DNA of 51,352 nucleotides from assembly GCF_900100665.1 (NCBI RefSeq), contig NZ_FNCS01000021.1, positions 1 through 51,352 on the forward strand, read 5' to 3'. The position numbers and the translations under genes were made by a program. This document shows, piece by piece, positions 34,344-42,648 of the stretch. The stretch is from Pelagibacterium luteolum (lineage in GTDB: Bacteria; Pseudomonadota; Alphaproteobacteria; Rhizobiales; Devosiaceae). How positions within the stretch are numbered: position 1 is the stretch's first letter; every line of letters starts with the position of its first letter. The notes under the pieces were generated by a model. That model did no database searches, had not been told where the DNA came from, and saw only the letters and a program-made list of their open reading frames with translations.

Positions 34344-36383
34344 ATGGATCAGCATCAACAACACCGTCATGCCCATGGCACTGCCGCGACCGAAGACACC
34401 ACGGGACGCGACAAGCATGCGGGGCATTCGGTGGCAATGTTTCGTGACAAATTCTGGCTCTCACTGGCCCTAGCAGTTCCGACGGTGTTTTGGGAGCCGA
34501 TGATCCAGGAATGGTTCGGGTATACGGCGCCACGGTTTCCAGGGTCCGAATTCATTCCCGCCCTTTTTGGGACGGTTGTCTTCATCTACGGGGGATGGGT
34601 GTTTCTGAACAGTGCAATCGGTGAGCTCAAGGCGCGGCTCCTGGGCATGATGACGCTGATCTCGCTGGCCATCTCCGTTGCGTTTGTCTACAGCGTTGCC
34701 GTCTTGCTCGGGTTCGACGGTCACCCGCTGTGGTGGGAGCTGGCTACATTGGTGACCATCATGCTGCTGGGACACTGGATCGAGATGCGCTCGATTTCCC
34801 AGGCGCAAGGCGCACTCAACGAACTGGCGAAGTTATTACCCGATTTGGCTGTACGGGTAATTGAAGGAGATAGGACCGAAGAGGTGCCGGTGTCGGGCCT
34901 CAGGACGGATGACGTCGTTCTTGTGCGACCAGGGGCCTCGATTCCTGCCGATGGCGTCGTCATGTCGGGCAAAAGCGCTGTCAACGAATCCATGATTACC
35001 GGGGAATCTCAACTGGTCGACAAGACAGATGGATCCGAAGTGCTCGGCGGCACCGTGAACGGGCAGGGCTCCCTTCGAGTGCGCGTGCTTCAAACAGGTC
35101 AGGAGACGGCCTTGGCCGGCATCATGAGGCTGGTTTCTCAAGCACAGTCATCCCGCTCGCGCGCCCAGGCGCTGGCCGACCGGGCCGCCTTTCTACTCAC
35201 CGTCGTTGCCATCGTTGCCGGTGTCGCGACCCTTGCCGCATGGTCGCTGCTCGGTGCCGAGATCGATTTTACGGTTACCCGGGTGGTGACCGTGCTCGTC
35301 ATCGCCTGTCCTCACGCCCTAGGGCTCGCCGTTCCACTGGTCACGGCCATTTCAACCACCCTTGGTGCCCGCAATGGTTTGCTCATTCGGGACCGTCGCG
35401 GTCTTGAGGAAGCGCGAAATCTCAACACGATCGTATTCGACAAGACCGGAACATTGACGCTTGGTTCCCACCGGGTGGTCGAGATTGTCGCCGCGAAGGA
35501 AAATGATCCGGATACGGTATTGTCGCTCGCAGCAGCAGTCGAACGGGACTCCGAACACCCAATCGCACAGGCATTGCTCAAGAGCGCAGAAGACAAAGGT
35601 CTCGCGCTCCCGCGGTCGTCGAGTTTCGAGGCGGCAGCTGGCAAGGGCGTCGAGGCTGTTGTCGAGGCACGCCGCTTGTCCGTTGGGGGGCCGGCGTTGT
35701 TGCGGGAACGCAATGTCGAGCTCGACAATGACATGGAGAACGCAAGCCGTCGCTTTGGTGACAACGGGCAGGCCGCGATCTACCTTTTGGAGGGCGAGAA
35801 CGTTTTGGCCGTTTTTGCGATCGCCGATCAGGTACGCCCGGAGTCTAGGGAGGCAGTAGCCAAGCTACAGTCGATGGGTATCGAGGTCGTCATCCTGACG
35901 GGGGACTCAGAGGCCGTTGCGCGATCTGTGGGTCGAGAGCTTGGGATAGATACAGTCTTTTCCGGCGTGTTGCCCGATCAGAAATCGGACAAGATCAAGG
36001 AACTGCAGGCCCGGGGCAAGCGCGTCGCCATGGTAGGCGATGGCGTCAACGACGCTCCCGCTCTCGTCACCGCCGATGTAGGTGTGGCCATAGGTGCGGG
36101 AACCGATGTTGCTGTCGAAGCAGGCGACGTGGTGCTGGTGCGTTCCGATCCCCGGGACATTGCCCGCATCGTAACCCTCAGCCGCGCGACCTATCGCAAG
36201 ATGATCCAGAACCTGTGGTGGGCCGCCGGATACAATATTGTTGCGATCCCGCTCGCTGCCGGGGTGCTCTATTGGGCCGGTATCGTCCTGGCGCCCGCGG
36301 TGGGGGCGGTGCTAATGTCTGCCAGCACGGTCATCGTTGCGATCAACGCTCAGTTGCTACGGCGGCTCGACATGGCGCGATAA
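34344..36383 (+). CDS. copB: CopB-type copper P1B-3 ATPase (CPH motif)
   Basis: A 679-residue pump started at the ATG at 34344, downstream of a CueR box; the open frame back to 34233 overlaps that box. The N-terminus is His-rich instead of an HMA domain (MDQHQQHRHAHG; DKHAGHSV). The transmembrane motif is CPH (Cys322-Pro-His324 in ACPHALGLAVPL), the mark of the P1B-3 class. The phosphorylated Asp366 lies in DKTGTLTLG, followed by SEHPIAQAL and VGDGVNDAPALVTA. Members transport Cu(II) and/or Cu(I). Together with CopA and the periplasmic oxidase this gives a two-pump copper system. Confidence 0.94.
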   Translation: MDQHQQHRHAHGTAATEDTTGRDKHAGHSVAMFRDKFWLSLALAVPTVFWEPMIQEWFGYTAPRFPGSEFIPALFGTVVFIYGGWVFLNSAIGELKARLLGMMTLISLAISVAFVYSVAVLLGFDGHPLWWELATLVTIMLLGHWIEMRSISQAQGALNELAKLLPDLAVRVIEGDRTEEVPVSGLRTDDVVLVRPGASIPADGVVMSGKSAVNESMITGESQLVDKTDGSEVLGGTVNGQGSLRVRVLQTGQETALAGIMRLVSQAQSSRSRAQALADRAAFLLTVVAIVAGVATLAAWSLLGAEIDFTVTRVVTVLVIACPHALGLAVPLVTAISTTLGARNGLLIRDRRGLEEARNLNTIVFDKTGTLTLGSHRVVEIVAAKENDPDTVLSLAAAVERDSEHPIAQALLKSAEDKGLALPRSSSFEAAAGKGVEAVVEARRLSVGGPALLRERNVELDNDMENASRRFGDNGQAAIYLLEGENVLAVFAIADQVRPESREAVAKLQSMGIEVVILTGDSEAVARSVGRELGIDTVFSGVLPDQKSDKIKELQARGKRVAMVGDGVNDAPALVTADVGVAIGAGTDVAVEAGDVVLVRSDPRDIARIVTLSRATYRKMIQNLWWAAGYNIVAIPLAAGVLYWAGIVLAPAVGAVLMSASTVIVAINAQLLRRLDMAR

Positions 36384-36467
36384 ACAGATCTTGCTCGGAC
36401 GAGCCCGTCGGAGATGGGTTGCGCGGCCGAGGCAAAGCGGTGTCGGCTATCAATGCACGCGGCAGAC

Positions 36468-36500
36468 GAGGAAGGGCGCGCTGGCTTGCCGCCCTTCCTC
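36468..36500. terminator. Bidirectional hairpin between convergent copB and DUF305 genes
   Basis: GAGGAAGGGCG (36468-36478) pairs perfectly with CGCCCTTCCTC (36490-36500) over an 11-base loop. It lies between two convergent stops and could serve both strands, though T-rich tails are short. Confidence 0.65.
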
Positions 36501-36505
36501 TACCC

Positions 36506-37405
36506 TTAAGCAGAACAGGCGACGTAGCCGCCATAGCCTACGCGGAGTTCGGATCCGATTTCGAACACCATGGTGGCTTCATTCTGATCAGCATCCCAGC
36601 CCTGTGCCTGTTGCTCCGAAGTCAGGCTGATCCGAATGTCGCCCGCTTCATACCCAAGGGCTCCCTCGGAATTGCTGGCCAGCGCCAAGCGAACCAATGC
36701 TCCGTTGACTTTGATGAGGGCAGCATCTTCCCCGTCAGCGTCCGGGTTAAAAGCGAAAACAGGGTTTCCTTCGCTGGTGTAGCGAAACACGCAGCGACGA
36801 TCTCCATCCAGACCCTCTTCGATCTGGGCATCATCGAGCGTCGCCGGATCCAGACCGGCGATCTGCGCACCCTCCAGTGCGGCTCCTGCCGTCATGAATT
36901 CTGCGGGCTCGTCGCCGAGCGCGGGATCGATTGCATCGTCAGGCGCACGACTATCGTCGCGATCCGCAAGGTCACCGATGAGAAACTTCATTTCTGAAAT
37001 TTCCCGCTCCTGGGCCTCGATGATTTCGTCGGCGAGCTTGCGGACGCGCAGATCGGTAATCTGGGAGCGTTCAGAGGTCATGATGGCAATTGAGTGATGT
37101 GGGATCATTGCCTGCATGTATTCGCTGTCGTCAACGCTGACTTGACTGCGCACTAACCAGAGCGCCCCCGAAAACACGACGATTGAACCAGCGAAAATGG
37201 CGATGTTGAGCTTGGTGTTCTTGTACATCGAGAGCATGTACGCCAGCATGATGACGGCCATGGTGGCACCCATGACCAGCGCCATCCAGGCGCGGGTTTC
37301 GCTCCAGAATACGTGCTCGAAAGCATAGGTGTTGAGATACATCAGGCCGAACATGACCATCGTCGACGTGGCGATCATGGCGGCAAAGCGCCAATACATT
37401 TTCAT
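36506..37405 (-). CDS. Membrane DUF305 protein with extra C-terminal domain
   Basis: A 299-residue protein. Three transmembrane segments fill the first 85 residues (RFAAMIATSTMVMFGLMYL, ALVMGATMAVIMLAYML, LNIAIFAGSIVVFSGALWLV). The DUF305 motif follows (YMQAMIPHHSIAIMTSERSQ), with the helix AQEREISEMKFLIGDL. After an acidic linker comes a separate domain of about 120 residues (CVFRYTSEGNPVFAFNPDAD onward, ending GYGGYVACSA) with two Cys. Membrane-anchored DUF305 proteins are common in metal loci; the fused C-terminal domain I do not recognise. Third gene of a minus-strand operon with the small protein and glutaredoxin-MauE. Confidence 0.8.
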   Translation of the reverse strand: MKMYWRFAAMIATSTMVMFGLMYLNTYAFEHVFWSETRAWMALVMGATMAVIMLAYMLSMYKNTKLNIAIFAGSIVVFSGALWLVRSQVSVDDSEYMQAMIPHHSIAIMTSERSQITDLRVRKLADEIIEAQEREISEMKFLIGDLADRDDSRAPDDAIDPALGDEPAEFMTAGAALEGAQIAGLDPATLDDAQIEEGLDGDRRCVFRYTSEGNPVFAFNPDADGEDAALIKVNGALVRLALASNSEGALGYEAGDIRISLTSEQQAQGWDADQNEATMVFEIGSELRVGYGGYVACSA

Positions 37406-37461
37406 GAAACTTCTCCGATCGAAATGAATCCAAATGATTTGCGGACCTGCTTAGGTCCGGT

Positions 37462-37800
37462 TCATCTGGGCGGAGGTGGATCAATGCCTGCATTGTTAGC
37501 TGGTGGCGCTGGGAAAGCCCAATGATCGACCAATGTCTGCTTTTCGTCGGTATTTATGTTGATACCGGCGGGCAGCACAGCGGAGGTGGCGCAATGGAGA
37601 TCGAAGGCGTTGTCGGGCCCGGCGTGATGAGCCTGGCTTAGTTCACCTGGCGTATTTTGACCGAGCGACTCAGCATCTTGCGTGGGGGGGAGAAGGAATG
37701 TGTGTTCGCTTTGGCAAACTGCCCCAATCGCGGGTAGGGCCGTCAAGACCATCATGAGAAAGCCTAGCGATATGGCCCTGCGGAAGCGCATGAGGGTCAT
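37462..37800 (-). CDS. Small His/Cys secreted protein with PPPP tail
   Basis: A 112-residue protein; the ATG at 37800 overlaps the stop of the upstream gene (ATGA), which fixes the start. Signal peptide SLGFLMMVLTALPAIGAV, then Cys in VCQSEH, a His patch (SQAHHAGPDN), DLHCATSAV, and the ending FPAPPANNAGIDPPPPR. The order signal, His, Cys and proline tail matches the small proteins at 21149, 25074 and 27944. It is coupled to a thiol-redox membrane protein, which may act on its Cys residues. Function unknown. Confidence 0.65.
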   Translation of the reverse strand: MTLMRFRRAISLGFLMMVLTALPAIGAVCQSEHTFLLPPTQDAESLGQNTPGELSQAHHAGPDNAFDLHCATSAVLPAGININTDEKQTLVDHWAFPAPPANNAGIDPPPPR

Positions 37801-38537
37801 AGCATCCTCATCATCCACAGCGCCATGGCGACCATCATCACGTTCTCGGTCAGGGACACGAAGCCCAAGGGGACGTTGCTGTTTCCGCCGACGCAAGCGC
37901 ATTTGAGATCGCGCTTGTCGATATAGACGGCTTTGAATACTGAAATGGCACCAATGGTGCCGATGACGAGGGCGACGGGGATCGCGATCCAGAGCAGAGC
38001 GCCGGCGATCATTAAAACGCCGGCGAGCGCTTCCCCGAAAGGATAGAAGTAGGCGTAAGGGACGTAGCGTTGCGCTACAAGATCGTATCCGAGGGACGTG
38101 TTTGAAAACGATGAGATGTCACGGAGCTTGAGGACCGCGAGGATGCACATGGAGATGGCGATGAACCACTCCACGGACCGAATGGTCACAACGGTGCCGA
38201 ATGCTGCCCAGGTCGCGGCCAACGCCATCGCCGCAGCCATGGCAAAGACCGCGACTACCGGCGTGTAGCTTGTGTCGCCTTCATTTTTGCCTTTGCCAAA
38301 GTGCCTTTTGAGGTCGTCGTAACCGCCGACCCGCCTGCCACCAAGAAAGGTTTGCGGCGTGGTATCGACCTGATGCTCTCGCTTGAAAGCGTCGGTTTGC
38401 TCACGAGTTGTCAGCCAGTTGTCCTCAACCTCGTAACCTTCGGACTTCAGCAGATGTCTCGATTTGAGGCCGAACGGACAGATATGGTCGTCCATCACCA
38501 TCCGGTAGAGTACAGCTTTTCCGGCACTTTTACTCAT
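37797..38537 (-). CDS. Glutaredoxin-MauE fusion membrane protein
   Basis: A 246-residue protein from the ATG at 38537 (MSKSAGKAVLYRMVMDDHIC). Residues 1-85 are a glutaredoxin-like domain with an unusual CPFG site (Cys20, no second Cys), plus TTPQTFLGGRRVGGYDDLKR. The rest is a MauE/DoxX-like membrane domain of four to five helices (VVAVFAMAAAMALAATWAAF; YFYPFGEALAGVLMIAGALL) ending near CACVGGNSNVPLG. MauE is required for disulfide formation in methylamine dehydrogenase; such fusions are thought to move thiol electrons across the membrane. It overlaps the small His/Cys protein gene, suggesting a shared task. Confidence 0.8.
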   Translation of the reverse strand: MSKSAGKAVLYRMVMDDHICPFGLKSRHLLKSEGYEVEDNWLTTREQTDAFKREHQVDTTPQTFLGGRRVGGYDDLKRHFGKGKNEGDTSYTPVVAVFAMAAAMALAATWAAFGTVVTIRSVEWFIAISMCILAVLKLRDISSFSNTSLGYDLVAQRYVPYAYFYPFGEALAGVLMIAGALLWIAIPVALVIGTIGAISVFKAVYIDKRDLKCACVGGNSNVPLGFVSLTENVMMVAMALWMMRML

Positions 38538-38645
38538 AGGTTCGCACCCCCTTTTGAAATGAAAACGGCCGGGCGGCGGCATGGTTCACGACTTCATCAA
38601 GGATAACTCAACGATTTCCGCGTCGACGGCGCTGCGGCCCGCGCC

Positions 38646-38795
38646 CTAAACGAGGATCGGCCACACGGGTGATCTTCCCCAGCTTGTGAGTTCAGCAGGG
38701 GGAGGGGGGTTCTCTTCCCCACGTTGACGAACACCGATGTACCTTGCGTTTCCTGATCGCCAGATTGAAACTTTTCGGTCGGGGAAACGTAGCTT
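38646..38795 (-). pseudogene. C-terminal remnant of a small proline-tailed protein
   Basis: A minus-strand frame without a start codon (stop at 38796-38798 upstream, TAG at 38646-38648) reads ENPPPPAELTSWGRSPVWPI and then LV. The proline run and the PILV end match the tails of the small secreted proteins of this block, most closely the one at 27944, where the last codons are nearly identical (ATCCTCGT). The His-rich and signal parts are missing. It is either a decayed copy or a chance frame; the shared end favours decay. It occupies most of the 332-base gap between divergent genes. Confidence 0.4.
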
Positions 38796-38869
38796 CTACC
38801 AGCGGAGACATTTGTTTCTCTCCGTGGCCCTGTCCGGGTCATCTTGAATTCATCAAGGAGAAGAACACC

Positions 38870-39298
38870 ATGCTGAAACAATCGATAGTCGCGTTGGCGC
38901 TTGGTTCGAGTGCATTGATCGCGGGTCCTGCACTGGCCGATCATCTCAATATTGCAACGGACGGCATTCAGGTCGATGGCGATACGGTGACTATACCCTC
39001 GGTCCTTATCGATGAACCAGGTTTCGTGGTCATTCACGAGGTACTCGATGGTCAACCCGTGGTACCGGCCTCGATCGGCCATGCATATGTGGAAGGCGGA
39101 ACGACGGATAGCATAGAGATTACGACGGAGTATCCGCTTGAAGATGGCGCCGACTACATCGCCATGCTGCATTATGATACTGACGGAGACGGGGAATATT
39201 CGTTCGGTGAAGGCATGACAGACGTGGACACCCCGGCACTAAACGCGGAAGACGCTCCGTATGTTCAGCCGTTCACTGCCGGCGACTCCATGATGTAG
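38870..39298 (+). CDS. Secreted DUF7282-like protein
   Basis: A 142-residue protein from the ATG at 38870, behind AAGGAG. Signal peptide MLKQSIVALALGSSALIAG with cleavage after ALA. The mature part has the DUF7282 pattern: PSVLIDEPGFVVIHEVLDG, ASIGHAYVEGG, and then EDGADYIAMLHYDTDGDGEY. This is a beta-sandwich found in archaeal and bacterial surface proteins without assigned function. DTDGDGEYSF resembles a calcium-binding loop. It is divergent from the glutaredoxin-MauE operon and ends with a clear terminator. Confidence 0.75.
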   Translation: MLKQSIVALALGSSALIAGPALADHLNIATDGIQVDGDTVTIPSVLIDEPGFVVIHEVLDGQPVVPASIGHAYVEGGTTDSIEITTEYPLEDGADYIAMLHYDTDGDGEYSFGEGMTDVDTPALNAEDAPYVQPFTAGDSMM

Positions 39299-39332
39299 AT
39301 TTCGGCACCCGAAATTCGGAAACGGTATCGAG

Positions 39333-39368
39333 GGCCTGTAGCTTCACGCTGCGGGCCTTTCGTCTTTC
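39333..39368 (+). terminator. Rho-independent terminator
   Basis: GGCCTGTAGC (39333-39342), loop TTCAC, GCTGCGGGCC (39348-39357): ten pairs including two wobbles, then TTTCGTCTTTC. It ends the DUF7282-like gene. Confidence 0.8.
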
Positions 39369-39417
39369 GGCCGCTACGCCATCGGAGATCCTCTCGTATC
39401 TTCGTTCGCCGCTTTGA

Positions 39418-40563
39418 GGCGGCTTTGGCTCATATGGGTTTCCCGAAAGCCATGCGGCATCGTTTGCTCTGATCGCCTATGCAAGTGCCTGGCTCAAATG
39501 CTGGCACCCAGATGTGTTCTGCGCTGCACTACTCAACAGCCAGCCCATGGGGTTTTATGCGCCGGCACAGATCGTGCGCGACGCCCAGGAACACGGTATT
39601 GATGTCCGGCCGGTGTGTATTAACACCTCGCGCTGGGACTGCACTTTGGAGCCATCCAGCACTCCCGATACCGACACCTTCGCGGTTCGGCTCGGTTTGC
39701 GTATGGTCAAGGGTCTGTCAAACGCCAACGCGGCGTCGATCGTGGCGGCCCGAGCTGACAAAGACTATGCAAGCATTGATGATCTCTGGCGCCGGGCAGG
39801 GGTGCCGGTTGCGGCCCTGACCCAGATTGCCGAGGCCGATGGATACCGCACGAGCTTTGGCCTGTCCCGCCGCGATGCGCTATGGGCCATAAAGGGACTG
39901 CGCGATCTCGAATTGCCGTTGTTTGCCGCGGCTTCAAGGCGTGAGGGCACGACCATCTCCGAGGTGAGCGAACCCACGATCGCCTTGCGGGCCATGAACG
40001 ATGGCAGCGAGGTTGTGGAAGACTATCGCCATGTCGGTCTGTCGCTGCGCACCCATCCGGTATCCTTCCTGCGCCCGGACCTCACCAAGCGGCGCATCGT
40101 CACTTGCGCTCATGCGATGACGGCGCGCGATGGGCGATGGCTTGAAACTGCAGGCATCGTTCTGGTGCGCCAGCGTCCGGGCAGCGCCAAGGGTGTCATG
40201 TTCATCACCCTCGAAGACGAAACCGGAATTGCCAATCTGGTTGTATGGAAAAAAGTATTCGAGCAACACCGGCGGATCATCTTGTCCGCGGGCATGATCT
40301 CGGTGAGGGGCAAGGTACAGCGAGAGGGCGAAGTGGTCCATCTCGTTGCCCACCATATCCACGATCTTTCCCCCGATCTGGCCAGTGTCGGGGAGCGTGA
40401 CGCCCTGTTCGCCATGCAGCATGGACGCGGCGATGAATTCCATCATGGGTCAGCAACGCCCGATCCGCGCAGCCAACCGCCAAAAGGCCTTCGCACCCGA
40501 GATATCTATGTTCCAGACCTGCACATCGACACGATCAAGGTGAAAACGCGCGATTTCCGGTAG
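39418..40563 (+). pseudogene. dnaE2: Error-prone DNA polymerase DnaE2, C-terminal third only
   Basis: Recognisable DnaE2 sequence begins abruptly at about 39421 with [20 protein letters not shown] and runs in frame to the normal C-terminus ([18 protein letters not shown]). It includes the OB-fold region ([20 protein letters not shown]). A TGA stands directly upstream (39415-39417). About 380 codons remain of roughly 1,080; the PHP domain and the catalytic aspartates are absent, so it cannot polymerise. An internal ATG at 39514 would start a 349-residue product, but no ribosome binding site is evident. The usual imuA/imuB partners are missing. The breakpoint marks a rearrangement between the copper block and the sulfite locus. 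Confidence 0.85.
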
Positions 40564-41227
40564 AAAGTGGCTCCGGCCCGGCTGCCGATATTCGTAGGGT
40601 GTTGGTGCTGTATGAATATATATTTGGCCTTAACTTCAGCCCGAACTAGTGTGGACTGTTGCGTCAAAAAAGTAGAGCAGTCATGGCACTTAAACCAGGA
40701 CCAAAGCCGATAGCGAAATCCACAGGGAAACCGGATCAGCGCCGCGGTGATAACAAAGGCACACCCGGGAATACATCGTCACTTAAACCTAGCAAATCTA
40801 GCAAGCCCACCAAATAAAGCACATAAACGAGTGCTCTCGCTGATTTGCACTTCTCCCCGGTATTCGATTGAACCTGCGCGAAATACCGCGCGGAATGGGT
40901 GCTTGTAGGATGTTGGATGTCAGCTTTCTCGAATTCCCCGCCGATGTCGGTTAGTCCTATTGCGGCAAAGAATTCGCCAATCGTTGCGTGTGTGCTTTTC
41001 TGCCAGGTGATCCAGAAGCAGACCATCAGCAAGCCACCTCGTTCCGGCCGCCCACGGGGGGATTCCAGTCACCGACGCAATGGCGGAAATGGGGCCGTAA
41101 CTGGACTGTCTGGTTTTGGCGAGGATTGGGAGAGCCGACGTTCAGCATCTGACCCCTTACATCCGTTTCGGGTTTGCTAGGTCAGCACGTTCGAGAAGTA
41201 TCCTCTCCAGTAAATTGTCTCGCACTC
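40564..41227. other. Gene-poor, AT-richer stretch with one candidate small ORF
   Basis: No recognised gene fills this interval. A plus-strand frame at 40683-40817 would give 44 residues, MALKPGPKPIAKSTGKPDQR and onward to KSSKPTK: Lys/Pro-rich with no clear ribosome binding site. A minus-strand frame at 40736-41032 (98 codons, including ATIGEFFAAIGLTDIGGEFE) overlaps it; neither can be confirmed. Base composition is lower in GC than the flanks, suggesting foreign or decayed DNA. Confidence 0.4.
40683..40817 (+). CDS. Candidate 44-residue basic small protein
   Basis: An ATG-to-TAA frame encoding a basic, Pro/Lys/Ser-rich peptide (MALKPGPKPIAKSTGKPDQR; RGDNKGTPGN). The composition resembles N-terminal tails of phage terminase small subunits or other DNA-binding proteins, so it may be a fragment. 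No Shine-Dalgarno sequence is obvious. The frame is short enough to occur by chance. Confidence 0.2.
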   Translation: MALKPGPKPIAKSTGKPDQRRGDNKGTPGNTSSLKPSKSSKPTK

Positions 41228-41253
41228 CGAACCGCGATTGACTACCTTGTCTG
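41228..41253 (+). promoter_or_regulatory. Candidate ECF-type promoter of the sigma factor gene
   Basis: CGAACC (41228-41233) and TGTCTG (41248-41253) resemble the GGAACC and CGTCTG elements of ECF promoters, with 16 bases between AAC and GTC. ECF operons are often autoregulated. Confidence 0.35.
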
Positions 41254-41292
41254 GGGCCGGGGAGGAAAAGCGGCCGAGGAAGGTAGGGAGGC

Positions 41293-41817
41293 GTGTCGAG
41301 CGATCGGTTCGAACAGCGATTTGATCCTGTGCGCGAGCGTTTGATGCGCTACGCGTTCGCGTTGACGCGCGACAGGGACGAGGCGCGGGATCTGTTTCAG
41401 GAGACAGTCGTGCGGGCGATGTCCGCCACCGAAATCCCGGTGCCCGAGCCTGCGTTTCGTGCTTGGCTGTTCAAGATCGTGCGCAATTTGTGGATTGATC
41501 GCACCCGAACGCATGCGCGACGAAGCCATCTCAATGAGCGCTTCGCCGGCAGCCATGGACCGGAGGCTGGTGAAGCAACCACCGAGCGGCACTACGAGGT
41601 CCGAGAAGCCTTTTCCTGTTTAACTATCGAGCATCAGGAGGTCCTCGCTCTTGTCGATATCGCAGGGTTTAGCTACGAGGAAACCGGCGAGCTTTTGTCT
41701 ATCCCCAAGGGTACAGTCATGAGCCGCGTCGCACGCGCACGTCAGGCCATGTTCCAATTGTTATCCAGCGAAGCGGTCGTTCCGTTGTCGCGCCAGAGAG
41801 GTCGTTGTGAGCGCTGA
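41293..41817 (+). CDS. ECF sigma factor
   Basis: A 174-residue sigma-70 family protein with a GTG start. Region 2 (RYAFALTRDRDEARDLFQET, FRAWLFKIVRNLWIDRTR) binds the -10 element and core polymerase; region 4 (LALVDIAGFSYEETGELLSI, PKGTVMSRVARARQAMF) reads the -35. There is no region 1 or 3, as in ECF factors. The next gene overlaps it by 11 bases and encodes a membrane anti-sigma. The sulfite dehydrogenase genes follow, with an ECF-like promoter in front, so these are the likely targets. Confidence 0.93.
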   Translation: MSSDRFEQRFDPVRERLMRYAFALTRDRDEARDLFQETVVRAMSATEIPVPEPAFRAWLFKIVRNLWIDRTRTHARRSHLNERFAGSHGPEAGEATTERHYEVREAFSCLTIEHQEVLALVDIAGFSYEETGELLSIPKGTVMSRVARARQAMFQLLSSEAVVPLSRQRGRCER

Positions 41818-42553
41818 CTTGGCATTCGATTTCGAGACGCTGAGTGCGTATGTCGATGATGAACTTGACGAGGGCACGCGCGACAAGGTCGAGGCGGCCC
41901 TGGCGCGCGACCCCGAACTTTCTTATCAGGTCGATGCGATCCGCGCCCTCAAGAGCGATATTGCCCATATGGGCGGCGATGGACTGCGGAACAATCGCGG
42001 CCTCCGAAACGCACGCCCCTTGCCCTACGGTCCGGCGATCGCGGCGGCGCTGGCCGTCATGGTGGTATCGGCGCTTCTGGCGTTCGCATGGCTCGAGACG
42101 GCTCGATCTCCGAACGTCGATGTCGCCTCTCAAATGGTGGCCGCCCATGATGGCTTTGTCGCAAACGAGACGCCCAATCCCGTGGTGCCAGCGCACGTCC
42201 GCGAGGCCGAGGTGTTTCGTCAAGCGGGCCTACGGCTTGTCGTAGACGAGACAATGACATTCGCAGCCGATAACACCCTCCGCCATCGCGGATATGTTGG
42301 GCCGCAGGGTTGCCGGGTCAGCGTCTTTTCGCTTCCGGTTGATGCAAGGGAGACGGCAGAAAGACTCACTTTCCGTCCTGACTTTCTTTCGGCCCACTGG
42401 GTTGCGGGCGCGGATTTGTTGGTCGTGGTGGCCCGCTCCATGGACCAGGTGCGCTTCGAGGCCATCACATCGAGCCTGCGCCGTATCTCCGATCCCGAGT
42501 TTGCGCCCACAATCGCCAGCGTCAAGATACCGCGCACAACTTGCTCCGCGTAA
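41807..42553 (+). CDS. Membrane anti-sigma factor
   Basis: A 248-residue protein with a GTG start inside the sigma factor gene. The N-terminal 65 residues (FETLSAYVDDELDEGTRDKV, ALARDPELSYQVDA) are the typical cytoplasmic anti-sigma helices; no HxxxCxxC zinc motif is present. One transmembrane helix follows (GPAIAAALAVMVVSALLAFA), then a periplasmic domain of about 150 residues with two Cys (QGCRV near residue 168, TTCSA at the end). It should hold the sigma factor at the membrane until a periplasmic signal is sensed. Confidence 0.85.
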   Translation: MSADLAFDFETLSAYVDDELDEGTRDKVEAALARDPELSYQVDAIRALKSDIAHMGGDGLRNNRGLRNARPLPYGPAIAAALAVMVVSALLAFAWLETARSPNVDVASQMVAAHDGFVANETPNPVVPAHVREAEVFRQAGLRLVVDETMTFAADNTLRHRGYVGPQGCRVSVFSLPVDARETAERLTFRPDFLSAHWVAGADLLVVVARSMDQVRFEAITSSLRRISDPEFAPTIASVKIPRTTCSA

Positions 42554-42577
42554 GCTGCAAATAATTATCGCGGCGAG

Positions 42578-42604
42578 GGAATAGAATCCAATGCCGGCAC
42601 GTCT
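42578..42604 (+). promoter_or_regulatory. Candidate ECF-dependent promoter of the sulfite dehydrogenase operon
   Basis: GGAAT (42578-42582), 17 bases, CGTCT (42600-42604). Both elements fit the ECF consensus (GGAAC, CGTC). It lies 45 bases before the ATG at 42649. Confidence 0.4.
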
Positions 42605-42648
42605 CTTCACTAATGGCGCAATCAAGCGCATTGGAGGGAGGACCGGAC

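Noticed and set aside
36215-36997. A 260-codon plus-strand frame over the end of copB and the DUF305 gene
   Set aside because: It overlaps two strongly supported genes and the terminator between them and has no family features.
38597-39172. A 191-codon minus-strand frame opposite the DUF7282-like gene
   Set aside because: The plus-strand gene has a ribosome binding site, signal peptide and terminator; the minus frame has none. Only the separate frame at 38646-38795 was kept as a possible remnant.
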